Counted from the first letter of the stretch, positions 8,746 through 16,495 are shown. The stretch is 64,000 nucleotides of DNA from Saccharofermentans sp. (GCA_024688685.1 JAILDX010000004.1:248001-312000), one strand, 5' to 3'. Notes: a model not told the origin generated them from the sequence alone. Numbers and translations are program-made.

Positions 8746-8907
8746 TAGGGACGGTTCTGATTTTAGGGACACATCTGCCTGACGCACTCGCAAAAAAGTC
8801 TTATTCTATAGGCATTTACAAAAAACTCAGCTAAAAAACATAGCTGAGTCTCAGAAATAACATCAAATTCAAGTTGATATCTGTCCCTGTTTTCAGAACC
8901 GTCCCTA
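8746..8907. mobile_element. MITE-like inverted-repeat element (about 160 bp)
   Basis: A non-coding segment is bounded by perfect 15-bp terminal inverted repeats, TAGGGACGGTTCTGA at 8746-8760 and its complement at 8893-8907. Subterminal copies of GGGACA/TGTCCC also face each other. Inside is a second hairpin with a 9-bp stem (ACTCAGCTA / TAGCTGAGT, about 8825-8849). No frame inside codes for a transposase. Similar GGGACGGTTCT-ended hairpins are common in Clostridia as small non-autonomous elements, from memory. The right repeat supplies the TAG stop codon of folA. Confidence 0.65.
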
Positions 8908-9399
8908 AACTCTGCGGTAGTGTCGGACCGTAAATGCCACGCCCTTCTCTGACATTATCTCAGGCTCCTCCTCCTCCAGTTCCCAATCCTGGGCTTCATC
9001 AAGGTTCGGAAAATAAGCATCAGCTGTGAATGAAGCCTTTATCGACGTGATTATCGCCTTGTCACAGATCTCTATAAACGAGTTATACATCTCCGCACCG
9101 CCAATGAGATAGATTTCCTCCTTACGGTGATTACGAAGATACCGAACGAGTTCTTCAGTGGAATGAAGGATTACTGCTCCCTCCTTCTCGAAACCGGGAT
9201 TACGCGTCAGGATAATATTCGTCCTCTTCGGGAGTAGTCTCTCCCCCGGGAACGTCATAAGAGTCTTACGTCCGTAAACGACCGTATGACCTGCTGTATA
9301 TTTGCGGAAAACACCTTTCTGGTCTTCAGGAAGGGAGATCAGAAGCTCCCCTTTATATCCTATTCCCCAGTTCTCATCTACTGCTGCTATCGCTATCAT
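8905..9399 (-). CDS. folA: dihydrofolate reductase
   Basis: DHFR reduces dihydrofolate to tetrahydrofolate with NADPH. The 164-residue protein has AAVDENWGIGYKGELLISLPED at the N-terminus (active-site acidic residue in the first helix), VVYGRKTLMTFPG for cofactor binding, and IYLIGGAEMYNSF near residue 100. Length is normal. It overlaps thyA by 4 bases, the usual pairing, since thymidylate synthase generates the dihydrofolate it recycles. The stop codon lies in the terminal repeat of the MITE-like element, so the original C-terminus may have been slightly different. Confidence 0.93.
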   Translation of the reverse strand: MIAIAAVDENWGIGYKGELLISLPEDQKGVFRKYTAGHTVVYGRKTLMTFPGERLLPKRTNIILTRNPGFEKEGAVILHSTEELVRYLRNHRKEEIYLIGGAEMYNSFIEICDKAIITSIKASFTADAYFPNLDEAQDWELEEEEPEIMSEKGVAFTVRHYRRV

Positions 9400-10226
9400 A
9401 TCGCTACCGGTATTCCCTTCACTTTCTCTCCGTACTGATAATCCTCAAGGCGGATGTTATCAACAGTGAACTTATAGAAATCCGTAATGCCCTCATCGAT
9501 AACGAGCTTCGGTGCAGGATAGCAAGGTCTTGATATAACTTCCCTGACGATAGGCACATGTCTGTCATAAACGTGTGCGTCTGCAATGACATGTACGAAC
9601 TCGCCCACTTCCAGTCCGGAACATCTTGCAAAGAGATGAACGAGAACAGCATACTGGCATACATTCCAGCCGTTTGCAACGAGCATGTCGTTGGAGCGCT
9701 GGTTCAGTATTGCATTGAGCTTATTGCCTGTAACGTTAAATGTCATTGAATATGCACAGGGATAAAGTCCCATCTCGTGCAGGTCCTGATGGACATAGAT
9801 ATTTGTCATGATGCGGCGGCTTGAAGGATTATTCTTAAGGTCAAACAGAACCCTGTCAACCTGGTCCATCATACCTTCCTTATACTGGTGCTTAACGCCC
9901 AGCTGATATCCGTATGCCTTACCGATGGAACCGTTCTCATCTGCCCATGAATCCCAGATATGAGTACCGAGATCGCGGACATTGTTGGACTTCTTCTGCC
10001 ATATCCAGAGGAGCTCGTCAACAGCGCCCTTGAAATTGATATATCTCTGCGTGAGCATCGGGAACTCTTTTGCAAGATCGTATCGGTTAACGATACAAAA
10101 TGCCTTATATGTATAAGCGGGCGTACCGTCCTCCCAGTGAGGTCTTACCTTGTCATTCTCTGTTGAATAGCCGGAATTAAGGATCTGTTCGATATTCTTA
10201 TCGAAAATCTCATCTGCGTAACTCAT
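9396..10226 (-). CDS. thyA: thymidylate synthase
   Basis: ThyA converts dUMP to dTMP with methylene-tetrahydrofolate. The 276-residue protein shows the catalytic region LYPCAYSMTFNV, with the nucleophile Cys near residue 158, followed by LNQRSNDMLVANGWNVCQYA (dUMP-binding Arg, Ser, Asp, Asn) and HVIADAHVYDRHV near the C-terminus. The usual PPC before the catalytic Cys is YPC, and the following His is Ala, so it belongs to a divergent branch. Overlap with folA shows an operon. Confidence 0.9.
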   Translation of the reverse strand: MSYADEIFDKNIEQILNSGYSTENDKVRPHWEDGTPAYTYKAFCIVNRYDLAKEFPMLTQRYINFKGAVDELLWIWQKKSNNVRDLGTHIWDSWADENGSIGKAYGYQLGVKHQYKEGMMDQVDRVLFDLKNNPSSRRIMTNIYVHQDLHEMGLYPCAYSMTFNVTGNKLNAILNQRSNDMLVANGWNVCQYAVLVHLFARCSGLEVGEFVHVIADAHVYDRHVPIVREVISRPCYPAPKLVIDEGITDFYKFTVDNIRLEDYQYGEKVKGIPVAI

Positions 10227-10269
10227 AAATAGCCCCCGTATCTCAGTTCTCCAATTATCATATCATATC

Positions 10270-11661
10270 TTAACCGAGATGGAGAACGTTGAGGAGCAAA
10301 ATCCATGCAAGGCCGTAATACGTAACAACGGCAACCAGGTCATTTACCGTAGTGATCAAAGGGCCTGATGCAACGGCAGGATCGACCTTTATCTTTTTGA
10401 AGAACAGCGGAATGAGAGTTCCCAGTGCTGAAGAAATAAGCATTGCGATCATAAGTGCGACTCCGATGCATCCGCTTATGGCAAACGCATTCATCGGTGT
10501 CTGCGACTTAACGAGGATCAGATATGCACCGACGAATACAAACGACAGTATGCCCAGAATGACACCGACGCAGATACCGACTCTCGTCTCCTTAAATACA
10601 AGTCCGGCCTTCTGCTTAAATGTAAGGTTCTCGTCTGTAAGAACTCTTATGGTAACAGCAAGCGACTGCGTACCGACATTACCTGCCATATCAAGTATCA
10701 GCGACTGGAATGCCATTATCAGAGTAAGCTGTGCGATGACATGTTCAAATGCTCCAACTACAGTCGAAACGATCATTCCCAGAGCCAGCAGCGCAAGCAG
10801 CCACGGCATTCTCTTTGCAAGGCTCTGCTTCAGCGGTTCCTTCAGATCTTCCTCTGCAATAAGACCGGCAAGTCTTGCATAGTCCTCACCCATCTCATCA
10901 TCGACGACCTCGATGATATTCTGTGATGTGATAACGCCTAATATCTTGTTATTATTATCAAGGACAGGAATGAGTTCCTCCGAATAATCCTTCAGTCTCT
11001 CGATACACTCATCAATCTTCTCATTGCCGTACACGTAAGGGAACGATGTGACTATCAGTTCCTCCAGTATCTCGTCGCTCTTTGCAGTAATAAGGTCTTT
11101 CAAATCAAGAGCTCCGTAGAACTCGTCGTTATCATCTACAACAAACAGAGTCGAGATATTGTCATTCTCGCGTGCCTGGCTGACGAGTTCCCTCATCGCC
11201 TGCTTGATAGTAAGCTTATAATTGATGACAATGAAGTTTGCCGTCATACGGCTTCCTATCTCATCTTCGTCATAAGACGCGATGAGCGCGATATCGATCC
11301 TTGCTTCCGCATCGAGAGCATCGATGATCAGTTCTCTCTTTTCTTTGGGAACTTCCTTCAGGACACTTGCAGCAGTGTCGGTCTCGAGCTCGGAAACGAG
11401 GCTTGCGGCCTTACGGATATCCATCTCGCTGAGACAGCCGGCCGCGAAATCCTCATCCAGATACTCGAAAGCCTCGGACAGCATTATAATATCACACACA
11501 CGGTAAAGCTTGCGTCTCAGGAAAACATCGCTTTCCTCAAGCGCTTCAGCTATATCGTTTGCGTGATAATCCTCAAGTTTGTCATGGATAACCTTGGGAG
11601 AATAATTTCCCTTGAGTATCGCGATTATCTGATCTGAATATAATGGCTTGACTTCTGTCAC
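10270..11661 (-). CDS. mgtE: magnesium transporter MgtE
   Basis: MgtE is a Mg2+-gated Mg2+ channel. The 463-residue protein has the soluble N domain (about 1-130), two CBS domains (about 131-255, including ISTLFVVDDNDEFYGALDL and LIPVLDNNNKILGVIT), a connecting helix, and five membrane helices holding the pore motif DMAGNVGTQSLAVTIR. The start is a GTG at 11661 with GGAGG 10 bases upstream. The 5' leader of about 130 bases can fold into alternative hairpins (separate entry), suggesting control before or at translation. Confidence 0.93.
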   Translation of the reverse strand: MTEVKPLYSDQIIAILKGNYSPKVIHDKLEDYHANDIAEALEESDVFLRRKLYRVCDIIMLSEAFEYLDEDFAAGCLSEMDIRKAASLVSELETDTAASVLKEVPKEKRELIIDALDAEARIDIALIASYDEDEIGSRMTANFIVINYKLTIKQAMRELVSQARENDNISTLFVVDDNDEFYGALDLKDLITAKSDEILEELIVTSFPYVYGNEKIDECIERLKDYSEELIPVLDNNNKILGVITSQNIIEVVDDEMGEDYARLAGLIAEEDLKEPLKQSLAKRMPWLLALLALGMIVSTVVGAFEHVIAQLTLIMAFQSLILDMAGNVGTQSLAVTIRVLTDENLTFKQKAGLVFKETRVGICVGVILGILSFVFVGAYLILVKSQTPMNAFAISGCIGVALMIAMLISSALGTLIPLFFKKIKVDPAVASGPLITTVNDLVAVVTYYGLAWILLLNVLHLG

Positions 11662-11674
11662 TTGCTAATTACCT

Positions 11675-11776
11675 CCGTTAATTGCATAACGGAACGGCAA
11701 CAGCTCATTTAAGGCATAAAAAATGAGCATTGCCATCCACTTTTACTACTGTCACCTGATGGATCCACAATGCTCA
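11675..11776 (-). promoter_or_regulatory. structured mgtE leader with three competing hairpins
   Basis: Reading the minus strand, hairpin 1 pairs GAGCATTG (11768-11775) with CAATGCTC (11725-11732), reinforced by ATCCA/TGGAT, and is followed by ATTTTTTATG like a terminator. Hairpin 2 uses the 3' arm of hairpin 1: GGCAATGCTCATTT (11721-11734) pairs with AAATGAGC-TG-TTGCC (11696-11710), so the two exclude each other. Hairpin 3 pairs CCGTTA with TAACGG (11675-11692), abutting the mgtE GGAGG. It does not match the M-box consensus I know. Folding is judged by eye. Confidence 0.6.
11709..11768 (-). CDS. candidate 19-codon leader peptide upstream of mgtE
   Basis: A GTG start at 11768 is preceded by a strong GGAGG at the usual distance, and the frame reads VDPSGDSSKSGWQCSFFMP before TAA. 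It lies wholly inside the hairpin 1/hairpin 2 switch region, so ribosome movement on it would decide which hairpin forms. It could be a chance frame, but the strong ribosome binding site and its placement argue for translation. Confidence 0.45.
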   Translation of the reverse strand: MDPSGDSSKSGWQCSFFMP

Positions 11777-11793
11777 CCTCCTTTACGTTGTGA

Positions 11794-11822
11794 ATTATAA
11801 CACGATATTATTCTGTTGTCTT
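11794..11822 (-). promoter_or_regulatory. promoter of the mgtE leader
   Basis: The minus strand shows TATAAT (11794-11799, perfect -10) and AAGACA (11817-11822, four of six -35 matches), 17 bases apart. Transcription would begin near 11787, giving a leader of about 125 bases. Confidence 0.6.
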
Positions 11823-12450
11823 ATTTCTTCTTTACTACCTTGTAAACGATAATACCGATACCTGCAAGCATGCCGGCAAGTCCGATCGCAACGATGTACC
11901 AGTTTGCATTCTGTGCAGGATATACAGCAAGGCTGCAAGCTGTGCTGTTGATAAAGTCATCGTCATACTCCATATCAGAAAGGTACTGACGGAAAAAATC
12001 CTTGCTCTCAGAGTCCATCTCACGGACAACACCGTCGATATGGATCGTTGAAGGATTGTACTCAATAGCGTCATTATCTGTCCACCAGTCAATCGTCTCT
12101 GTGCAAAGCTTGTCGTAAGATGCGAAGAGATCCTGATTGTTTACGTGAATGCCGATATAATCAGTGATTGCCCAGTATCCGTTGCTGTCAACGCTCTCGA
12201 TCCTCGGCATTGCATATGTTCTCATTGTCTCAACGCCCTTCTTGGATGTTGTGATAACGAAAGGATCAAACAGATATGTGATATCCATTTCGACATGATC
12301 GCCGGCCTTGAGCTCACTCCAGTCAACTTCAGGATCATTAAGATCAACAGCCTCCTTGCTGAGCCAGAAATACTCCCTGACACCCATAAATGCAACTGCA
12401 CCGCAAAGGATCGTCAGCGCGATCCACTTGATAAAAGAATTAAACCTCAT
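11821..12450 (-). CDS. hypothetical membrane-anchored protein
   Basis: The 209-residue protein has one membrane helix at each end (about residues 5-25 and 180-202) and a soluble region of about 150 residues between them, ending in a basic KVVKKK tail. The soluble part contains VDWSELKAGDHVEMDITYLFDPF, typical of extracytoplasmic beta-rich domains. I do not recognise a named family. The ATG at 12450 has GGGGG 5 bases ahead; the longer frame lacks a site. It sits between DUF1015 and mgtE genes on the same strand. Confidence 0.7.
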   Translation of the reverse strand: MRFNSFIKWIALTILCGAVAFMGVREYFWLSKEAVDLNDPEVDWSELKAGDHVEMDITYLFDPFVITTSKKGVETMRTYAMPRIESVDSNGYWAITDYIGIHVNNQDLFASYDKLCTETIDWWTDNDAIEYNPSTIHIDGVVREMDSESKDFFRQYLSDMEYDDDFINSTACSLAVYPAQNANWYIVAIGLAGMLAGIGIIVYKVVKKK

Positions 12451-12488
12451 AAAAGCCCCCAAAAAATAAAATAGCAAGACGAATTATA

Positions 12489-13754
12489 TCAAATGATGCA
12501 TCTGGCTTCCATATAAAATCTCTTCTCGAAAGCCTCACCCATGGAGAAGGTCTTGCGCGGGAATACTCCGTCCCTTGCAACAGTCTCAAAGAATGTATCT
12601 TTAGATATCGCAGGAAGCATTATTCCGCAGTTGTCACCGACAGACAGTTCTCTGAGTGAATCCTCTCCGTGAATGTAATCGACACTTGTAAGGCCGAGCT
12701 CGCTCAGCACCGCATCACATGTGCCGACTGCCAGCGGATGCATAGGCTCCTTGAACGAAACTCTTATGTCAGAACTTCCCTCACCGCCGACAACGATAAA
12801 GCTCTGCTCGTTCTCCTTATCGGTAAGCTTATCGCCATAGTGAGCATTTATCTTTGCAAGGAGCTCAGACTGGCTTGTTCCGATAACGAGTCTGTATATG
12901 GGTTCAAAATCAAGTCCCTTATCGTGGATATTGACGACCTCAACGAGCGCATATCTTGCGGGATGAGTTTCTTTCTGATCATCGGAAAGAGTCTCTCTTA
13001 CCTTCTCCCAGTATGCCTTGGCAGATGCGAGAGAATGATTGCCGTCGCCGACGAGGAACAGGAGATCGTCACTGCTTGAATCGAGGAGAGCCTCGAGACC
13101 CTTTCTTATACCTTCAGCAATATCTGAATCGTCCTTAACAAAAACACCCTTTATATGTCCGCAGTCCTGCATAAGATCCGTATCATAGATATTCTCCAGA
13201 CCCTCGTCTGCAGCCTTCTGCCATGCGGCCTCGATCACTGTACCCTCAGGATCATCAATAAGCAGCATAACGTGAGGAAGCTCCAAAGGAGAATTGGATC
13301 TGATCTTAACTCTCGGCGGGATACGCTCAATTACAGTTCCCTCTGTAGCTCTGATCAATGCCTTATCCTCAGGCTTAAAGCTGTATTTCTCAAGATCTAC
13401 CGCAACCATCAGGCCCTTACGGGAAGGATGGAGAGAAGTCGCTCTGTCGGTCAGGATATATCCTTCCGGGAGCTTCTCGAAAACATCACCCCTAATATAG
13501 CTCTCAGCCGCCGTCTTGATATCAGCGAGACGCTTTGCCTGCTGCTCTTCGTTCTCGATCGGCAGATAGTACTCAGGAAGTATCAGTCTGAGTGCTGAAG
13601 GCTGATTGCCGGCCAGTTCATCAGCTGTCTTCCAGAACTTAGGCTCTGAAGTGTACTGGTCACAGGCGATAACCGCCCACCTGCTTAAATCTGTTCCCTT
13701 CCTGGGGAGCAGGATCTCCGGGGATGCGATCCCGATCTTGCTGTAAATATTCAT
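12489..13754 (-). CDS. DUF1015 family protein
   Basis: The 421-residue protein matches the DUF1015 family: RWAVIACDQYTSEPKFW near residue 25, PRVKIRSNSPLELPHVMLLID in the middle and FLVGDGNHSLASAKAYWE, the family's GDGNHS signature, near residue 245. Members occur widely in anaerobes, often near serine or amino-acid metabolism genes, but the activity is not established. Length is typical. Downstream by about 40 bases is the two-helix membrane protein. Confidence 0.85.
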   Translation of the reverse strand: MNIYSKIGIASPEILLPRKGTDLSRWAVIACDQYTSEPKFWKTADELAGNQPSALRLILPEYYLPIENEEQQAKRLADIKTAAESYIRGDVFEKLPEGYILTDRATSLHPSRKGLMVAVDLEKYSFKPEDKALIRATEGTVIERIPPRVKIRSNSPLELPHVMLLIDDPEGTVIEAAWQKAADEGLENIYDTDLMQDCGHIKGVFVKDDSDIAEGIRKGLEALLDSSSDDLLFLVGDGNHSLASAKAYWEKVRETLSDDQKETHPARYALVEVVNIHDKGLDFEPIYRLVIGTSQSELLAKINAHYGDKLTDKENEQSFIVVGGEGSSDIRVSFKEPMHPLAVGTCDAVLSELGLTSVDYIHGEDSLRELSVGDNCGIMLPAISKDTFFETVARDGVFPRKTFSMGEAFEKRFYMEARCII

Positions 13755-13814
13755 TTTGAAGACCTCTTTTTATTATTTTACTGACACATCGTATCACAAT
13801 TAGAGATTATGGTA

Positions 13815-13850
13815 AACAAAAAAGAAGTTGCCTCCTTCGAGACAACTTCT
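13815..13850 (-). terminator. rho-independent terminator after the GG-leader peptide gene
   Basis: On the minus strand AGAAGTTG (13843-13850) pairs with CAACTTCT (13823-13830) around a 12-base loop and is followed by a run of Ts. It lies 25 bases after the stop codon of the small peptide gene. Confidence 0.85.
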
Positions 13851-13874
13851 GATGATTACCTGTTTACGGACGTA

Positions 13875-14141
13875 TCACTTTCCGGTCATCATCCCGTTCT
13901 TGTCAATCATCGGATAATAAGTGTGGACCAGCTTCTCGATCCACTTCATAAGCTGTGGCTTGGAACCATAAGAAGCTCTGAAATATGCTATGATCTGCTC
14001 CTCAGAGTTCCCCTTCATCTTCAGCGTGCGGATCGTCTCCTTAATGTACTGTTCCGTCGGTGTAGCCGGCATTGTCAATACACCGCCTGTTACCTTCTCA
14101 AGCTCATCATTATTAAGCTTCTTCTCATTACACATAATCAT
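13875..14141 (-). CDS. small peptide with double-glycine (bacteriocin-type) leader
   Basis: The 88-residue product opens with NEKKLNNDELEKVTGG, a textbook double-glycine leader of the type cleaved by peptidase-containing ABC transporters (consensus LxxxELxxVxGG). The remaining 68 residues include a basic helical region (KGNSEEQIIAYFRASYG, QLMKWIEKLVHTYY) with no cysteine. It has its own ribosome binding site (GAGAGGA) and a strong terminator 25 bases after the stop, so it is a separately expressed gene. No maturation enzyme, transporter or immunity gene is adjacent. A secreted bacteriocin-like or signalling peptide is inferred. Confidence 0.7.
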   Translation of the reverse strand: MIMCNEKKLNNDELEKVTGGVLTMPATPTEQYIKETIRTLKMKGNSEEQIIAYFRASYGSKPQLMKWIEKLVHTYYPMIDKNGMMTGK

Positions 14142-14240
14142 ATCATCCTCTCGAATATCTTTAACTTGCCTACACTACATTTTATCATTCATTTCAGGAT
14201 AATTGTTATCGCGCTGTAAATGAACGATAAACAAATGGTG

Positions 14241-15437
14241 TCAGCCGATCAGCCTTGCCTTAAGCATTTCTACCTGTTCTGCCGACATTCCGCAGTTCAT
14301 CAGATATCCCTCAACATATGTCGTATAATCAACGTTCACGAAATCATAACTGGAATCAACATCCATTATCATCATTATCATATCATCGAAAAGATTCTCC
14401 TTGATAAGGCGGTATCTGTCAGGATCCGTAAATCTTGCGATACCGTAGTAGTTGAAATATGTCATCATGTAGTCTTCGAGCATCTCGTCATATGTCGCTC
14501 CGGCAAGCATTTCGAATATGATGCAGACAAGTCCCGTCCTGTCCTTCCCTTCAGTACAGTGTACGAGGTACGGGCCATCATGCTCGATCATCGCAATAAT
14601 GCCGCTTGCCAACTTTGCTTTAAAATCAGGAGAATTGTAATTGGCAGACAGGCCCAGAAGCCCTACATTGCCGTTCTCATACAAGCTCGCGAAATAGTCA
14701 GAGTTAAACTCCGGAGATGCCATATACCCCTGTACCTTAGTCTCATTGTCTGCAAGGTCGAGAATATACTTTATTCCCGCCTCTTCGCACAACTCATCTG
14801 TATACGCGGCGCGGTTATGCTGGTTATCGCACGGGGACGCTGAACGGTAAAGGATATTCTTCTTGAGGTTGCCGACGTTGCAGCTTCTGAAGTTCGCAAA
14901 AACAGCATCACCGGGGTACAGATTTCTGTCATCTACGTATGCAATATCTCTTGCAACCTGGATATCAGCATACTTACCTTCCTCATTAAGCTCGATCCAG
15001 GCTGTATCGTCCTCCGTAAGACCTGACGTTTCAAATAGATCTTCGCCAAAATTACATGCCAGCTTGATGTAATCATAACCGGGATATGCGACCAGCAGAT
15101 TCTCTCCGGGGCTTACATAATATCCGTTGAAATACGGAATATCTATAAAATCGACACCGTTCGAGAAATGCACATTGACGCTGTCTCCATAGCTGATATC
15201 AAACTGATCATCGAAATCAAAGATGGTAATCTTTATGTATACACCTCCAAACTCAGGCTCGTGAATGACACCATATTCCGGGGTCACATAATTACCCGCC
15301 TCAGTCTCAGAGGTTTCCGCTGTTTCTGATTCCGTTTCTGATCCGTTCTCAGAGACCGTTGTCTCATTTGTCTTATCACATGCCGCAATCTGCAGAACAA
15401 GTGCAAGCGACAATAATAAAGCGATTGTTTTCTTCAT
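14241..15437 (-). CDS. lipoprotein tyrosine/dual-specificity phosphatase
   Basis: The 398-residue protein begins with a signal peptide ending in the lipobox IAAC, then a Ser/Thr/Glu-rich linker, so it is anchored outside the membrane. The C-terminal half is a phosphatase of the bacterial tyrosine/phosphoinositide type: the P-loop VHCTEGKDRTGLV near residue 300 carries Cys-x5-Arg with the GKD variant of this group. LYRSASPCDN and YILDLADNETK precede it, as in the family. The ATG at 15437 has AGGGA ahead; a TTG further upstream is less likely. The N-terminal 160 residues form an unrecognised, probably beta-rich domain. It lies between the two GG-leader peptides. Confidence 0.85.
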   Translation of the reverse strand: MKKTIALLLSLALVLQIAACDKTNETTVSENGSETESETAETSETEAGNYVTPEYGVIHEPEFGGVYIKITIFDFDDQFDISYGDSVNVHFSNGVDFIDIPYFNGYYVSPGENLLVAYPGYDYIKLACNFGEDLFETSGLTEDDTAWIELNEEGKYADIQVARDIAYVDDRNLYPGDAVFANFRSCNVGNLKKNILYRSASPCDNQHNRAAYTDELCEEAGIKYILDLADNETKVQGYMASPEFNSDYFASLYENGNVGLLGLSANYNSPDFKAKLASGIIAMIEHDGPYLVHCTEGKDRTGLVCIIFEMLAGATYDEMLEDYMMTYFNYYGIARFTDPDRYRLIKENLFDDMIMMIMDVDSSYDFVNVDYTTYVEGYLMNCGMSAEQVEMLKARLIG

Positions 15438-15549
15438 AAGTTCCCTGCCTTTCAATCTGCTGTGATTTTATCATATTCTTCTGTAATAGTGGTTTTTCGC
15501 CGAATACTAAGCTAAAATATACGTATGGAATAGAAAGGAGATTTTTGTT

Positions 15550-15759
15550 ATGTCAGAAGATAAAAAACTCACATTGAAAGATTTGGAGGCAGTTGGCGGC
15601 GGCTGGCAGTATGATAATCTTTCACCTGAAGACCAGAGGAAATGCGATCAGATCAGCGAAGATCTTTTCAACGCCGGCGGCACTCTTTACGAGGAAGAAT
15701 GCAGAAAGCGCTGGAACGAGTTCAATGACTACCTCGTCCGCAAGTATGGAGTCGGCTGA
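15550..15759 (+). CDS. small peptide with double-glycine leader
   Basis: The 69-residue product starts MSEDKKLTLKDLEAVGGG, matching the double-glycine leader consensus, followed by a 50-residue acidic and aromatic region (WQYDNLSPEDQRKC) with two cysteines. AAAGGAG lies 9 bases upstream of the ATG, and TAAAAT at about 15514 may be its -10. It is divergent from the phosphatase gene. Its core is unrelated to that of the peptide at 13875. No processing genes are near. Confidence 0.68.
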   Translation: MSEDKKLTLKDLEAVGGGWQYDNLSPEDQRKCDQISEDLFNAGGTLYEEECRKRWNEFNDYLVRKYGVG

Positions 15760-15763
15760 TACC

Positions 15764-15886
15764 TTATGATCTCTCATCGATCATAAGATTGATCCTGTTC
15801 TCTGCAGTAACGATAACATCATCCAGACTCTTCTGCCCTTCAAGATAGGGCTGTATTTCTTCGTCAAGTATTATGAACAGGCGAAT
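15764..15886 (-). pseudogene. C-terminal remnant of an ABC-type extracellular solute-binding protein
   Basis: Only 40 codons remain open before an in-frame stop at 15887. They read ILDEEIQPYLEGQKSLDDV followed by TAENRINLMIDE, which is the usual last helix pair of sugar-type solute-binding proteins. No start codon or upstream part is present, so this is debris of a transporter gene. Confidence 0.5.
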
Positions 15887-15897
15887 CTACAGCCTTC

Positions 15898-16269
15898 TCA
15901 ACGGTGATCTTCAAGCGCATCCGTGATCGCGGGGATCAGTACCTTCTTACGCGAGAATCCTGGCTCTATCCTGTAGGATGTCCCGTCAAACACGGCATCG
16001 CTGCCGAAACACTGCTCAATAACAGCAGCCGCCTCTTCATTAGAGGGCACGAGATAAACAACTGACAGACCATCATGGAATATGCTGATCTGTACGAACG
16101 CCATATCCATTCCCCTCTCATCGTGAGCAAGGTCGATAACATCCTTCATACGCTCGGCAAGATCCCTTGCAGTATCGTCATCATACGCAGAAACGCATCC
16201 GATCGAATAATGTACATCTCCCGCCTCATACTCTTTGTAGTCGCTGAAAAAGATCTCCTCATCAGTCAT
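15898..16269 (-). pseudogene. DHHA2-domain remnant of a family II (Mn-dependent) inorganic pyrophosphatase
   Basis: About 123 residues match the C-terminal DHHA2 domain of family II pyrophosphatases: FFSDYKEYEAGDVHYSIG at the start, a middle helix, and GFSRKKVLIPAITDAL at the end, where the SRKK substrate-binding motif of the family is retained. The N-terminal DHH catalytic domain is missing. Upstream the frame runs into a 66-bp palindrome and then the prophage end, and to the right of the prophage lie tRNA genes, so the phage did not cut an intact gene. It might still be expressed from the ATG at 16269, but loss of the metal-binding half makes it inactive as a pyrophosphatase. Confidence 0.6.
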
Positions 16270-16279
16270 ACCTTCAAAA

Positions 16280-16345
16280 GAATGATCCCTGCCCGCTTCA
16301 GTCCTCGACGCATGCGTCGAGGACTGAAGCGAGCAGGGATCATTC
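16280..16345. repeat. 66-bp near-perfect palindrome next to the prophage end
   Basis: Two 33-bp arms pair with one mismatch and no loop; the centre is GACGCATGCGTC. It lies 5 bp outside the att core. Before integration it would have been directly downstream of tRNA-Pro(AGG), and on the minus strand it is followed by TTCTTTTG, so it could have served as the tRNA terminator. The arm is much longer than a normal terminator stem. Confidence 0.85.
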
Positions 16346-16350
16346 GCGTT

Positions 16351-16378
16351 CTGGTCGGAGTGACGGGACTTGAACCCA
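16351..16378. repeat. attachment site core, distal copy (displaced tRNA-Pro 3' end)
   Basis: These 28 bases, beginning CTGGTCGGAGTGACGGGACT, are identical to 51573-51600, the 3' end of tRNA-Pro(AGG). Host debris lies to the left and phage DNA to the right. Identity ends exactly after CCCA on one side and before CTGG on the other. Confidence 0.92.
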
Positions 16379-16495
16379 ATGATTAGACAACAGAAACAAT
16401 ACTCAAAAGCAGTGCGAAAGCCTATAAATAAAGGGGTTTTAAGAGCATTAGGGGATTTCTTCAGATTTGTTTGAATGTTAAAAATAGAGTCCAAA

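Noticed and set aside
11675..11800. M-box (ykoK) magnesium riboswitch before mgtE
   Set aside because: The leader is too short and lacks the conserved M-box blocks I know, so I report it as an unassigned structured leader.
14220..14843. 207-codon plus-strand frame
   Set aside because: It is antisense to the phosphatase domain of the lipoprotein gene, with cysteine- and histidine-rich composition typical of shadows.
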